Shown here: positions 26,600 through 38,339 of the stretch, piece after piece
Position numbering within the stretch: position 1 is the stretch's first letter
Layout of the letters: every line of letters begins with the position of its first letter
NCBI RefSeq assembly: GCF_015832195.1
Contig: NC_052018.1
Coordinates: 31,214,115 to 31,278,114, forward strand
Length of the DNA: 64,000 bases
Direction: 5' to 3'
Source of the DNA: Motacilla alba alba
Taxonomy: Eukaryota; Chordata; Aves; Passeriformes; Motacillidae
Program-made: the position numbers and the translations under genes
The notes under the pieces: generated by a model
Told to the model about the DNA's origin: nothing
The model's input: only the letters and a program-made list of their open reading frames with translations
The model's database searches: none

Positions 26600-27340
26600 C
26601 CCGGGGATTTACTAGCCATCAGTGAATACTGGACTTTCTCTTTGAAAGAGATGGGATCTAACTGGCTAAACAAAGCCACTTGGGTGAGGAGACCTCTAAA
26701 TTAGGAGTGACAGGGGAAGGAGGGGATGATCAACAATGAAGTGAGGAAGTGGTGGATTGTTAGGCAAGCAAAAGTTATGGTGTGATAGGAAGCAATCCAG
26801 GAGGTTTCTGAAGGGCATTGATCATGTGGTAATCAATATGAGTATATAGCAAGTACTGAACTTGCAAACAAAGACCTTCTTGGGAGTGTGGAAACTGGGG
26901 GCAGGTTACACTGCAGTAACCATGAAACTGATGTTCAGGGTACTGAGAGGAGGGAATAAGGCAAAAAGCAGGGTCACAGTCCTGAACTTCAGGAGAAAAA
27001 CTTTGACCTGTTCAGATACTCACTGGGAAGAATCCTCTTCTTTGAAGAAAAGTGGGGTTCTGGTGAGCTGGTAGATATTCAAGAATTATCTTCAAACTCA
27101 AGCAACTTCCATCTCCATGTATTGGAATTTAGGCAAAGATAGCAGCAGCTGGACTGCATGGCTGAGCAAGATGATCTTCATAAAACTCAAACACAGAAAT
27201 GGATATGTGGAAGCAAGGGCAGGAAGGAATATGGAGAAAATACAAGTGTGTAAAGAAAGATCTAGACAAACTAAAATCCACCTGAAGATGTAAATTTAGA
27301 GCTTTGAGAGAAATGGGAAAAAAATCTCAAAATCTGTGAA
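26600..27340 (+). mobile_element. CR1 LINE fragment from the endonuclease/linker part of ORF2
   Basis: Similarity is to the part of CR1 ORF2 between the endonuclease and the reverse transcriptase, not to the usual 3' end. Recognisable blocks are AAGCAATCCAGGAGGTTTCTG near 26790, CACTGCAGTAACCATGAAACTG near 26910, and CCTGAACTTCAGGAGAAAAACTTTGACC near 26980. The AAG/AAA-rich linker then runs to about 27340. It corresponds to the region seen in antisense at 57600-58055. No long frame is intact. Because 5'-truncation normally leaves 3' ends, an internal fragment without a 3' end implies secondary deletion or rearrangement. Confidence 0.75.
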
Positions 27341-29313
27341 GTATCACTTCATAACAGGATGATACTGAGTTTTAACTTCACAAGTACATTCCCTTTGGAT
27401 GTCTCCACAGAAATTGGTTATTCTGAATACATCTTTCCTTTAATATATTGTTGGTACAGCTCCACAACTCAGCTAGTCCATGGTACTCATATTCGGTAGG
27501 AAATGCAGTTTATTTTCTTATGATCCATGAAATTTTTCTCTTTCTCTGTATCCCAATCCAGAACACCAACCATTTTAGAGATTTCCTGGTATTAAATAAA
27601 CTTTCGGCAACAAGTAGTAAGTTGGTTTGTTAAAAGAATATTCTTAAAAATGTTCATGAAGACAAGAACATTTATTCTGTTTAGAAAAAGTATGGCAGAA
27701 GCCCAGCTTATAAGTATAACAGAGAAGTACAACAGAAGATGAAATTTAGAACCTAAAGGCAGAATAACTGAGGCAGGAGTACTATACTATTTTAACAGGG
27801 GAGTATTACTGACAACTGAAACAAGTTTTAGTGATGGAAAGAACTTGCTACCATAAACACACCTAACTTAAGACTGAATGACTTTCTAGGACAGGTTGCA
27901 GATACGATGAAGCCATCTGTAGGTGCAAAAATTAGGAAATTAATCTGCTGAAGAGTTTGTATTTTATGCGCATTTTCTTTTGGGCTCAGTCTTGAAAATT
28001 AAACAGTTTTCCTCCTGGTGAAAGGCATGCAACAGTGTTCCAACAAGACCGCCCCAAATGCAGTGTGAATACAAGGTCCTCCAGCACGTGTGGTACAGAC
28101 TTAAGACCCACTATCTTTTTGCTACCAGAAAAATTGTTGCAATAAGGTCCAGGAACCATAACAGGGCACAGTAAACCAAACAATTTTTTGTTTTCTCTTT
28201 GTGCATTAGAAGCACACAGTAACTAAAATCTTATAATTGTAGCAAAATGTCCTGGAGCAAAGATCAACTGGATTTACTATGAACTGAGTTGTCTGATAAC
28301 CTTCAGGAACAGATTTCCTAAAGGAGGAGTATAACATTTTTCTGTCTTCCGTTGACACTTAATATGTTTGTGAACTAGAATGTCATGTAAGATCTAGAAT
28401 TTATTTCTCATGGTGACTTGTAGTGATTTCTGTACATCAGCAGCATTAGATTTGATTATGTCATCAGTAAGTCATTTTTCTTCTACATATTGTGTTCAGT
28501 TTGCTAAATATGATTCACTGAATCATCAGTGACAACTCAGGATTTGCAAACAGTGTTTCGAATGAGATCAGAAAGCATTTTCTGGGCCATCATAGGAGCA
28601 TTATTTTAAACTCACGGGTGGTTATAAACAGTTTTAGTGTAAGTCTTCCCAGTCATTTGCAAAGCAGATTTTCTGAAGATTTTAAAGTTTGAGAGTATAT
28701 GAATGTTAATTTAAAATTAAATTTTAATTTAAAAGTTTTTGTTTCTTTTCTTAATTTTGAAGTCATTCCTACACAAGCGAAGTCAACAGAGCACTTTTCA
28801 CTGATCTTCCTCATGTGACATCAACAAATGATTTTAAAAGTCTGTTTGGAGCTGAATTATGCAGAATGGATAATTTTTCCACACTTCTCCATGGTGTTAC
28901 AACATGTCATTTGTCTTAGTCACCTTCAATATTCTGAAATGACTCTTTAGATGACAGTTACTGAACACATGTGTGAGTGGAATATGGAAAAGCATGTAAA
29001 TTTTCCAGGAATCTCTCTAGCTTTGGTAGTATTGTTTTTGAAGTACTGTTATTTGTGTTAATCCCTACATTATCATTTACTCAGATGAAGACATTCTTCA
29101 GTTAATTTGTACTGTGTTAGTCACAGAGTATGCAACTTTCAGTCTTGCCAGAACAATATTTTCCTTTTTTATTTTCTTGCCATATTTTGAGAACTGTTCA
29201 ATATGCTCCTCCTGTCATTCAGAGCCATAAACCAATTCTGTCATTTCTCTGTGTAACTCTTCTGCTTCATCTGAGATACAACCAGAAATGAAGGTTTTAA
29301 TGATAATATCCAA
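27341..29313. other. AT-rich stretch, nothing recognised
   Basis: No exon or named repeat seen. A short TTAAAATT/AAATTTTAA near-palindrome sits at about 28712-28735. Open frames do not exceed about 65 codons. Confidence 0.55.
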
Positions 29314-29459
29314 ACTTCCTTAGCTCAATTGATTAAAGCATGGTGCTAATAACACTGAGGTCCAGCGTTAGATCCCTTTACAGGCCATTCACTAAAGAGC
29401 TGGACTTAATGATGCTTGTGTGTCCCTTCCAAATCAGAACATTCTGTGATTCTATGAAC
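29314..29459 (+). mobile_element. tRNA-Ile/CR1 hybrid SINE (TguSINE1-like)
   Basis: The first 74 bases (29314-29387) follow a tRNA-Ile(AAT) gene. An A-box-like TAGCTCAATTGATTAAAGC is followed by the anticodon region GTGCTAATAAC with anticodon AAT, then a B-box-like GCGTTAGATCCC, and it ends in CAGGCCA. The remaining 72 bases are the CR1 3'UTR: GAGCTGGACTTAATGATG, GTCCCTTCCAAATC, and the terminal TGATTCTATGAA. This fusion of a tRNA-Ile head and a CR1 tail is the known structure of TguSINE1, a passerine SINE mobilised by CR1 enzymes. The acceptor stem and both promoter boxes carry substitutions (for example GTTAGATCC for GTTCGATCC), so it is unlikely to be transcribed by Pol III or act as a tRNA. 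Confidence 0.9.
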
Positions 29460-32400
29460 AGATCAGATTTACTCATTAATGATGTGTAAATATCTAAATG
29501 TAAAAATTTGAAATGCATTGTTTCAAAAAGAATGAGGGTCAGATTCTTCTAAAAAGAACAAACTGAGGCACATGAGCAGAACATTCTCCTTAGTGGGTGG
29601 AAAACATTTATTAACTGTATGAGTCCCGCATTGATAAACACAAAGACTAGCTTCCTCTGTTTCTTAGAAGGGCTGAAGGGATATAAGGCAAAGATAGACC
29701 ACAAATTCTGTACAGACACAGGTATCTTTTGGCAAGGGCTAGAAAAGCCTCACAAGAATGTTTTTGGTGCACATTTAAATAGGAGAGCAGTTGACAAATG
29801 CAGAGGACCCAGCAGATATGATCACTGAAGAAAATATGAAAGCAATTGATAAGGAAACTGCCTGAGATACAATGTACTAGCATCATATGTGGCAGATACC
29901 AGGAAGACTTGTGTAGTCAGGATAGTTAACAATTAGGCCACTTAACCTTGGTATCAAAACCAGAACTTAAATCTTGACCTGCGTTATTCAAAATTTTGTC
30001 CTTATGCAGCAAGATCTACATCAATATTGTTTGTTTTCTTGTAGCCTCTACTGTGCTCAGTATTAAAACCAGATCCTCATCTGCTGAAACCACTCTAAAA
30101 TGAATCACCACACCTCATTAAATTACAAATGAGAATCTAGCCAATAACATTAAAGAAAATAAAACAGTTATCATATTTTTCACACACATGCCTGAGCACA
30201 TAATGTCCCTTTCTTTTCTTTTATTTTTTTTAAAAACATAGATATTATTAAAACACCTTTTACAGTTTTCCCTCTTAGTTAACTAGCAATATTTGTCATT
30301 ATGTGCCATTGAAATTATGTTTTAACTGGTGACCTTGCCAGAGACTGGCATCATCTTTAATTTTATTTCACTAGAGAACCATACTTGTCCTCGCCAGTAT
30401 TATTATGCAGATGCACTGGGGACATTTGCTGTATTGATGTGCTGAACCATTCTGCTTCTTTCCCAGGGAAGAGTAGGGAGTTGCTCTGCTCTGGAAGTTC
30501 TGGGGAAATGCTGAAGATGTAGAATTTTCTCGTTTTGATGCATTCACATTAAAATGGGGAAGTATTACCAGTCTTACCAGAACAAGAGCACTTGCCTCAG
30601 ACATTTAGCCTGATCTGAAGGATCATTTGATTGAGAGATTTTTTTTTTGTACAGCAAAAACAAATCTGAGGAGTAGCACTAGAGAAAGAATATAGACTAT
30701 GTCTGCCACAGAGGCAGAAGGGAATATCCAAGGGAATAGAAACCTTTAAAATTATTTCTGGCAGTTCTCTTTTTATATCCAGACTCTAGAAAGACTTCAT
30801 TTCACCCTAGAAAACACAACATGCCTTGTTTAAGCTGTTTAAGCTTGGATTCCTTTGGGTATCATAGCCACACATATTTACAAGTAGTATAGCCAGGAGG
30901 TTTCTTTCTACCTTTACCTACTATTGGGACCTGCTATTGGGACATCACTTTGGAAACAAGTTGTCAGTGAGGCTGAGACAAAGTCTGTGATGATGGTTTT
31001 CTTTCTCCTGTCTTTGAACATGAACTACAGCTGGCTAGATGCACACACGTGGTACAAGTGGAAAAAAGAAAACAAACCAGTTTCACCAGTCTGAAGTAAC
31101 TATATAGTTATCTAGGGAATAAGCAGGTAAACTCCAGCCAGTAATAACTGTGATTGACCATAATTCATTAACCACTGCATAGACTAATGCATGCACAATC
31201 ACTGTGGTTGCTTTCCATTGTCTCCTAGACATAGAAATCCAGACAGCCACAGAATCAGTGAAATGCTGAGGAATGTGTCCATTTGCAATCACTCCTGATT
31301 GCCTAAGACTAGAAGGATAACCTTGTACGTAGCCTATGAGGATCAGAGCAAAAAGGTAAGCAAAGGAAATGCTTAGAAATTATTTCAAACTTACAATATT
31401 TTGGGAAATAGCATGTCTGGTTAAGTAGGTTATTTTCATGGAGGAATCCAGATATAACAGTTTTGCTGCTGACCTGCTGGTTAGTTTTCAGGAGGTCTTT
31501 TCAATTCTCTGTGATATATTTGCACCATCTGTACATGGGAATAAAAATGTCTCTCCAGAGTGTTTTAAGATTGATGAGAGCTGTAAAGATGACTTCCACA
31601 GTGCTTAACCACAAAAGATATACTTCAGGAAAAGAAAGATGCCTCAAGCCTCCAGTGGTTCCATGCTAATCAAGGGTTTATTCCACGCACAACATGTTCC
31701 ATAGGTTCATAAAAAAAATCAGTCTGCCAGACAGCTGAATGTATGTATCATGTGCAAATGGGCACCCTTTTTCTCCCCTTATGGTGTCATTGCTTGAGAT
31801 TTCTTGAATAACAAAGTATACCATTATAAAATCATATCCTAGCAATTTTTCTCAACAAGACCACAAGCTAGGGCTAAGATGACAAGGATGACTAAGATGT
31901 CTAAGATTGTAGCAGCATCTTCATTTCAAATTATGACATGAACATCATCACCAAAAGACAGAGCCACATATCTTAGCAGGTGAATAGGTTTTAATATCTG
32001 CTACATACCGTGAGTTTTCAAAAATTACTAGGCAGAGACTTGGTGGGTATCAACTTGAAAACACAATATTTCACAAAGAAGAAATAGCTTGATGCTGTCT
32101 AAAAGCATTCCTTGAGCAGAAAGAAACTTTATTTAGGAGTCACAGAAAAACTATTTGTTAATACCACAGAAATAGCCCAAAAAATATACTTAAATGTGGT
32201 ACTGAGGGCCAGGCATAGATTTATTCTAAGCACTAAAAGAAATATTCATCCATTAATGTCAGCCACTGCGCTCACAGTCTGGATGACTGGACAGGAGAGC
32301 AACTGCAGAGTTTTCCTGTTTATGTACAGCTGCATCCAACCTTTCTGGATAACTGCTCTAATTTATAAAGTGTAGCTCTTTCCTATTAATTTAATGCTAG

Positions 32401-33599
32401 CTTGTGTTATTTCAGTCAGTTTGCTTTTTTAATTCTACCAATGTACCAGTGCAGAAGTGACACAATGTACTTAAAATGTCAGTAGTAACTAGGTAACCCA
32501 GCAGGTTTTGCTTTGGACTAATAAAATCATGAAGCATTTAGGATGTCCCCAGTTAAGTGAATAAAGGATATTATTCTAAAGTGGTCATTCATCATAAGAG
32601 AAGACTAAAGTCAATGCCCTAGGAAGCCCCATCCTCTTCAAGGTTATTATGAGACAAGCATCTAGACCAAAAATTTTAACAAATAGGTAAAATGAATGTT
32701 GTTAAAATTCTCAAAATATTTCTCAAACCAAGCTTTTCACATCCCCTTGATTCATCATTAATTCCAAACAAAATGAATATTTATGACATTTAGATCTTGC
32801 CAATTACTGTTTATGAAATTACTGCATGAAACCCTTGCCTATTTCTCTGTAATTTCAATAGGGGCGAGGTTTCACCCCATATTCTTTATAAATTGTAACT
32901 AAATCCGAGGTATATCACAGAGCTGTCACTTAAAAAAAAAAAAAAGGGACTTGTCTACTGTTCTGCATTAATGTGTTTATAATTATTAAATATTCCCATG
33001 ATAAGTAGATTATTTCTGCCCATATTTGCTGAAGTACACATAAAACTGATTAATAGCAAGAATGGTTATTTTAAAAAGTCTAGCTCTAATTGGAAGATAC
33101 CACTTCATATTATTTGGCTGAGATTTTTACAGCAAACAGCAAAGTTTCTGTAATGGAGAAAGACTGTAAAATGTCTGCTTTGTAGATCTGTCACCAAAAA
33201 TTATTTTACTAATCATATAATGATCAGAAAATAATACTACATTTGGGCATAATGTTCACAAGTTTCTTGGTCTCTCGTATAGGACCCTCAGGCCTTTAGA
33301 AAGCCACGCAAAACTTGAGAGCAGTTAGAACTAGATTAAGAAAATTCAAACTGAAGGCATTTTCCAGGTCTCCCAGGCCATTTATAGGATGCTGCTGTGG
33401 AGCAATAAAGATCTTGCCAGAAAGATGGGATAGATCTAAATGCTCTAATGCATGTAACATAGAGAGACATCAACTGAGTGTCCAAAGTTTTTCAATTGTG
33501 TTAGGTGGCACTGAAAAAACAATCTGGTTGAGCACAGCACACCACCAACTCAGCCTGGCTGATTTGTCCTAGAGCTGACATACCACTTCTTGTTTACAC
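29460..33599. other. AT-rich stretch, no gene recognised
   Basis: About 4 kb without a recognisable exon, RNA gene or young repeat. Around 31860-31915 there is a loose tandem of AAGATG-type units. A run of A lies near 32931-32945. Open frames reach about 87 codons with no motifs. Confidence 0.55.
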
Positions 33600-34035
33600 A
33601 CAGCAGAACCACAGTTTGAGACTGGACAACACCTTTGGAGACAGCTAGTTCAATCTGGGGTCAGCTACAGCATCTTGCAGAGGGTTTTATCCAAGTGGGT
33701 TTTAAATAACTCCAATGATGGAGATGTCACAACCTCTCTGGGAAGCCTGTTCCTATGCTCTGTCAGCTTCACACTAAAAAGAAAAAGCATTTTCTACACT
33801 TAAATGGAATTTCCTGTATTTCAATTAGCTCCCAGTGCCTCTTGTCCTGTCATTGGAAATCCCTGAGAAGATCCTGACTGCATCTTTTTTACTACACTTC
33901 AACATCACATTCAGAGCACCCACCTGAGCTTTCTCTTCTCTAGGCAGAACAGACACAGCTCTCTCCTCCTCTCCTTGTATGACACGTTACTGCACAGCAC
34001 TGCCCTGTACTCCATAGCATAGCTGTGCCCTGAAG
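33600..34035 (-). mobile_element. old CR1 LINE 3' fragment, antisense
   Basis: A diverged CR1 3' end in minus orientation, of the subfamily with GTGGGTTTTAAATAACTCCA in its complemented ORF2 end. The plus strand shows CACAACCTCTCTGGGAAGCC, GTGCCTCTTGTCCTGTCA and CTTCTCTAGGCAGAACAGAC in the standard antisense order. On the minus strand a short frame at 33911-34114 retains ERRRELCLFCLEKRKLR, the counterpart of [17 protein letters not shown] in fresher copies. The terminal octamer repeat is lost. The 5' limit is approximate. Confidence 0.88.
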
Positions 34036-37000
34036 GATATTCTTTAAAATTGCATCTTACAAGATTCTTAATTTTGCAGCCATATATGCCCTGATTGCTA
34101 GGATCCATGTACAAAAGTATTATAAATCCATTTTCTTAAAATATCAGGAGAGTATTATGTGAAGAGGAAATACAAGTTCAGGGCTCTTCTATCTAACAGA
34201 CCAATATCAGGAGCTGCACTGGAAGTTAGTGATTTCCTGAGAAATGCATGCCTGAAGCTGAGAATGTTTCATCCTGTGCACATCTGTAGACTCCTTAGTT
34301 CGTATGTAAGCAAGGCTATTTTTTTTCTTAACTGATGCCCTGAAAACTCCTTTGCTCTCCATCTTCTTCTTTCATTCTCTTTATTATGGGCTCTTTCTTC
34401 AAGCCATGTCTGGCTGTGTCTTCTGGATAGAGTTCAGAGTCTGGGAAATGAACCAGCTATGCTGGTTGGTTAAATCTTTATTGTTCTCTTTTTGGTTTTG
34501 AGTCCATGTTACAGAGGCCTCAAAATGCATTATAAACATATGTACTGTATGTGAATGAATGAGGCTGGGCAGGCAGTTATCCAACAATGACTGTGCCTAA
34601 ATGCAATTCTGACCCTAACCACTTCACTGCAATGCTGTAACAGAGCCGTATCCTGTTGGCAAAGTGCCATGACTTAAAAAAATATCAGTGTGGTTTCAAC
34701 TCTTTGGGGATTTACAGTTCCTACCAGCCTTTAGTCGCTAGATGTCAGGGCTTTCTCTGGCAGTACCCATCTTAACTAAAATATTGTATTTCTGTAGTTC
34801 AGTATACTGCAGACATTTCTTATCGGCTCTGGCTGCCAAATGAAAGCATAAGCTATGTTGATAAACATTGCCAATGTAAAGCCAAAGTAATGATTTTTGA
34901 TTATGTGAAAAAAATTGAGAGTCTTCCCACAAAAAAAATACAACACTTTCAAGCACAGTGCTTAATGAACTGACTAAAGAAAAAAATTGAAAATATTGAT
35001 CTCTTTGCGCCAGTGTGCCTCAATAATTGTAGTGGGTCCAGTACTTATCTGAAGAGCACAGTGTGGGCTCTGAGCCAACCATCGAGAATCTGACTTGCTA
35101 CAAGACCTGCACTCTGTAACACTGAATTCCCTCAAAATTTAGAAAGACAACAGGTGCTTTGTGGGGAACATACTCTGATCAGATGAGTAAAGCTAAAACG
35201 AAAGAGACCAAGGACCATTCTCCAGCTGCAAGCACAACAGCCCAACCTGTCACCTCTGCCCAAACCATAGCCTTTCCCCTCTCCTGAACCAGGGACTCCA
35301 CACTCTAAATACTCTGGGAATGGAGCCTGGCAGGGGAGATACCCCTGGCTGGCAGTGGTCTGAGAGAGGGATGGTGACAATGACCAGGCACCATGTGCTC
35401 AACCAGATTGTTTTAGGGCCAGCCATGTTCTGGGACATGGGCCTGTGCCTTTATTTTACCCAGTTAGCTACGTAGAGGGGTCATGACATGCTGGGTGTAA
35501 CAGCCTTGTCAGGACAGTCTGGTGGCTGATGTCAGGGATGTGTCTTGGTGGTCTTGCCAATTACAGGTTGCCCTTCAGAGACAGATCTACCCACTGGGTA
35601 TTAACTCACCTGGTAAACGCAGGAGGAACAAGACATGCCTCTTAAATTGTGAATCATGGAACTGGGTGCCCTCATGGTCTCTGCACTAACAGCCTGTATT
35701 TATGCTTCCATCCTGGCTCAAATGTGCACAGGCTGTTCCATGGTCCCTCAGACACTGTGCTGTCCCTCAGTAATCCTTTTTTCTGCTATGTCTGTTTCAC
35801 TGAGCAAGGTTGAGCTGTTCTTTGAAAAATATGTATTTCATCTGTTAAGGTTAGTGAGTTCTCTGTCTGTATGTCAGCAACCTTTAATCCTATTTTGGAG
35901 TGTTGATGCTTCTGTCCCTTGATTGCTGCTATCACTTTATTACAGTTTGCTGTTAGATTTATGTTTTAATCAGAGTCACAACCTACATATATATACTTAC
36001 CATTATAGATGCAATTGCTCAAATCACTAATAAACTTTATGGCAGTAGTATAGTTTGAGTTTCATATCTATCCAGGCTAACAATCTCTTTTGCAAAACAC
36101 ATTATTAAGATCCAATTACTCTAGCATGATTTGTACATTTGTTGAGAAGAGAGCATAACCCCAAATTAATTTCAGGCAGGCAGCTAAGCAAGTGACAAAA
36201 TCCTCCATGAAGCAAATTCCTTTACTGAGTTGTAGAAGCTTGTGAAGGCTGGTGCCAGTCCCAGGAGTCATTTACAGTCTAAATATTGAAGTTTAATATT
36301 CTTGTATATTTTTTCACATATACCCACACATACACATATTCCTATCTGTATGGATACAAGTTGTATACATGCTCCACATTATATATGTTCTTCTTCTATT
36401 ATTAGTTCTTTCATTAAATAATTTTAACAACTTTTTTCCTGACATAATAAGATATAAATACAATAGTCAAAGAAGAGATGAATAATAATATAGAAAGGAG
36501 TATTGTGGGCTTTAAAAACACAATCCAAAAACTTTCTAATAGGTAGATATGTTTTTAAGAACCTCTGAAATTTGGGAATGGAAAGGCAGCCATCAGGCCT
36601 TAAGGGACTGTCATCACTATGCATGGGTTTCCCTTCCCTCTCTAGCACATGTGGTCCTAATTGCTGCGTTGGCAAGACCATGGAGCTGGATTCTTCATGA
36701 ACTGGCTGTAACATTGGCAGACATTTACTCATCCACTGCTAGCAGTTTTAAATGGAAAATCTGTATCCATTCATGCTAGAAAAATGCTTATGTTAAAACA
36801 GAGGAAAACTAAACAGAGAAAACCAGATATCAGTAGCTTTTCTAGCTGCCAATAGTGGATATTCTACTACTTCATTAGCATTTGCTGTATTAAATTTGAG
36901 GACAAACCAGTGAATGCAATCAAAGATTAAAATGTATTTTGCAGAATTTCACATTTTTAACCATATTTCTGAACCTGCCTATGCCACAAATTGGAAATTA

Positions 37001-37564
37001 TACAGCATGTGATAATGAATTGACAACTTGTTTATACCTGACTCAAACTTATAAGTAAGATTCACTGAAAGTTGCAAAATTGCAGCTGCCATATAGGCTG
37101 ATTAAGGCACATCTCCTTAGAGAGAAATAAGCACTTCACTCATGGTTGTTGTACATAAAATACAGCAGTTTGACCAGGGGAATAATAATTCTCAGTTAGA
37201 GGCCCCACTTTCCTCCAAATTTTCAGGAGTTTCTCTTCATTTACTGGGAGTCTTCCTGCGCTTCACAGCTCCAAACACTCCCTTGGTATTAAACAATTCT
37301 TAAACTGACTCTGCTTAGAAGGATGTTTATTCAACTATAAGAAAATGGGAATTTTGAAGTATTCTTTCAGGTCTGTCACTCACTGTGGTATAAGAGATCA
37401 CATTCAAATCTCAGATACATTAAGTTGGAGCAGAAGCTCAAGTTTTGTAACAAGAGCAGAGGCTGCGTCTAGAGCTGAAAACAACAGAATAAGAAAGAGT
37501 AATTGCACTGGTGCAGAAAACTCTGTGCGCGTGACAAGAAAGATGAGTAGCATGTGTTAAAAAG
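34036..37564. other. AT-rich stretch with an unexplained GC-richer block
   Basis: Mostly AT-rich DNA without recognised genes. The part from about 35030 to 35830 is richer in G+C, with many CCT/CTGG words (for example CCTGGCAGGGGAGATACCCC near 35325). It does not match CR1 or the two LTRs in this window. It could be a decayed repeat or unique DNA, and no long frame crosses it. A TA/ACACATA-rich stretch lies near 36300-36390. Confidence 0.5.
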
Positions 37565-38325
37565 GGCAGATTAGGCTGAAAAGGATTTACAGCTGGAGCC
37601 CCTCAAGAATCAGTCTCCAGGACAATTTATTATTTCAATATTTTTTCACATTTTCAATACTGAACTTGGCACAGCTAGTAAAAATCTTCTAACAAAATTT
37701 GTTGATAAAACAAACATCATCAAATACAGATAGATATATAAATAGGTAGATATATAGATAGGGAGATAGATAGATTGATTTTCCATACTGGGAAAAGCTG
37801 AGGGATCCTGGAGTCCTTGCAGCAAAATATTACCAGAAAAAAGATGGGGAAGTATGCTCTGTGATGAAGAAAATTCACATTGGAAGGTGTCCAAAGAAGG
37901 TCAATGAATCTGGTAAAGGGTCTGGAGCACAAGTTTTAAAATAAGCATCTGAGAGAACTGAGGTTGTTTAGCATTTAAAAAAGGAAGGTCAGGGGAGACC
38001 TTATTGCTCTTCTACAAATATCTGAAAGGAGGGTGTAGCCAGGTGATAGCTGGTCTCTTCTACTGCATAGAAAGCCACAGGATGAGAGGAAATGGCCTCA
38101 AGTTGCCTCAGCTGAGGTTTAGAGTAGATATTAGGAAAAATATCTTCACTAAAAGGATGGTCAGGCTTTGGAACAGGCTGCCCAAGAAAGTGGTAGAATC
38201 CTCATCCCTGGTGTGCGGAAGTGGTGCTTGGGGATATGGTCTAATGGTGAACATGGTGGTGCTGGGTTGATAGTTGCACTTACTGATCTTGGAGGTCTTT
38301 CCCAAGCTAAATGATTCTAAGATTA
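37565..38325 (+). mobile_element. CR1 LINE, 5'-truncated, with internal GATA microsatellite
   Basis: A CR1 copy beginning in a decayed reverse transcriptase region (about 37565-37720) and ending in the 3'UTR with CTTGGAGGTCTTTCCCAAGC and ATGATTCTAAGATT near 38310-38325. The best coding remnant is at 38004-38230: YKYLKGGCSQ, RMRGNGLKLPQLRFRVDIRKN and RLWNRLPKKVVESSS, which is the usual ORF2 C-terminus. A GATA/TA-type microsatellite at about 37728-37778 interrupts the element where the catalytic region should continue. Confidence 0.9.
37728..37778. repeat. GATA/TAGA microsatellite
   Basis: An imperfect (GATA)n array with TATA variants, inside the CR1 copy. It reads as repeated AGATAGATA and TAGATATATA units. 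It probably grew from a short seed after insertion. Confidence 0.85.
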
Positions 38326-38333
38326 TTTGTATG

Positions 38334-38339
38334 GAGGAG
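38334..38339. repeat. left copy of 6-bp target-site duplication (GAGGAG)
   Basis: GAGGAG directly before the solo LTR, repeated at 39012-39017 directly after it. It sits about ten bases beyond the 3' end of a CR1 element. Confidence 0.8.

Noticed and set aside
29314..29387. A functional tRNA-Ile gene
   Set aside because: The acceptor stem does not pair, both internal promoter boxes are mutated, and a CR1 tail follows directly. It is the head of a SINE.
35028..35100. A third LTR beginning TGTAGTGGG, like the ERVL LTR at 41130
   Set aside because: The nine-base match does not extend, and I found no matching CA end or target-site duplication downstream.
37728..37778. CRISPR-like array
   Set aside because: It is a plain 4-bp microsatellite with no spacers, in a vertebrate genome.
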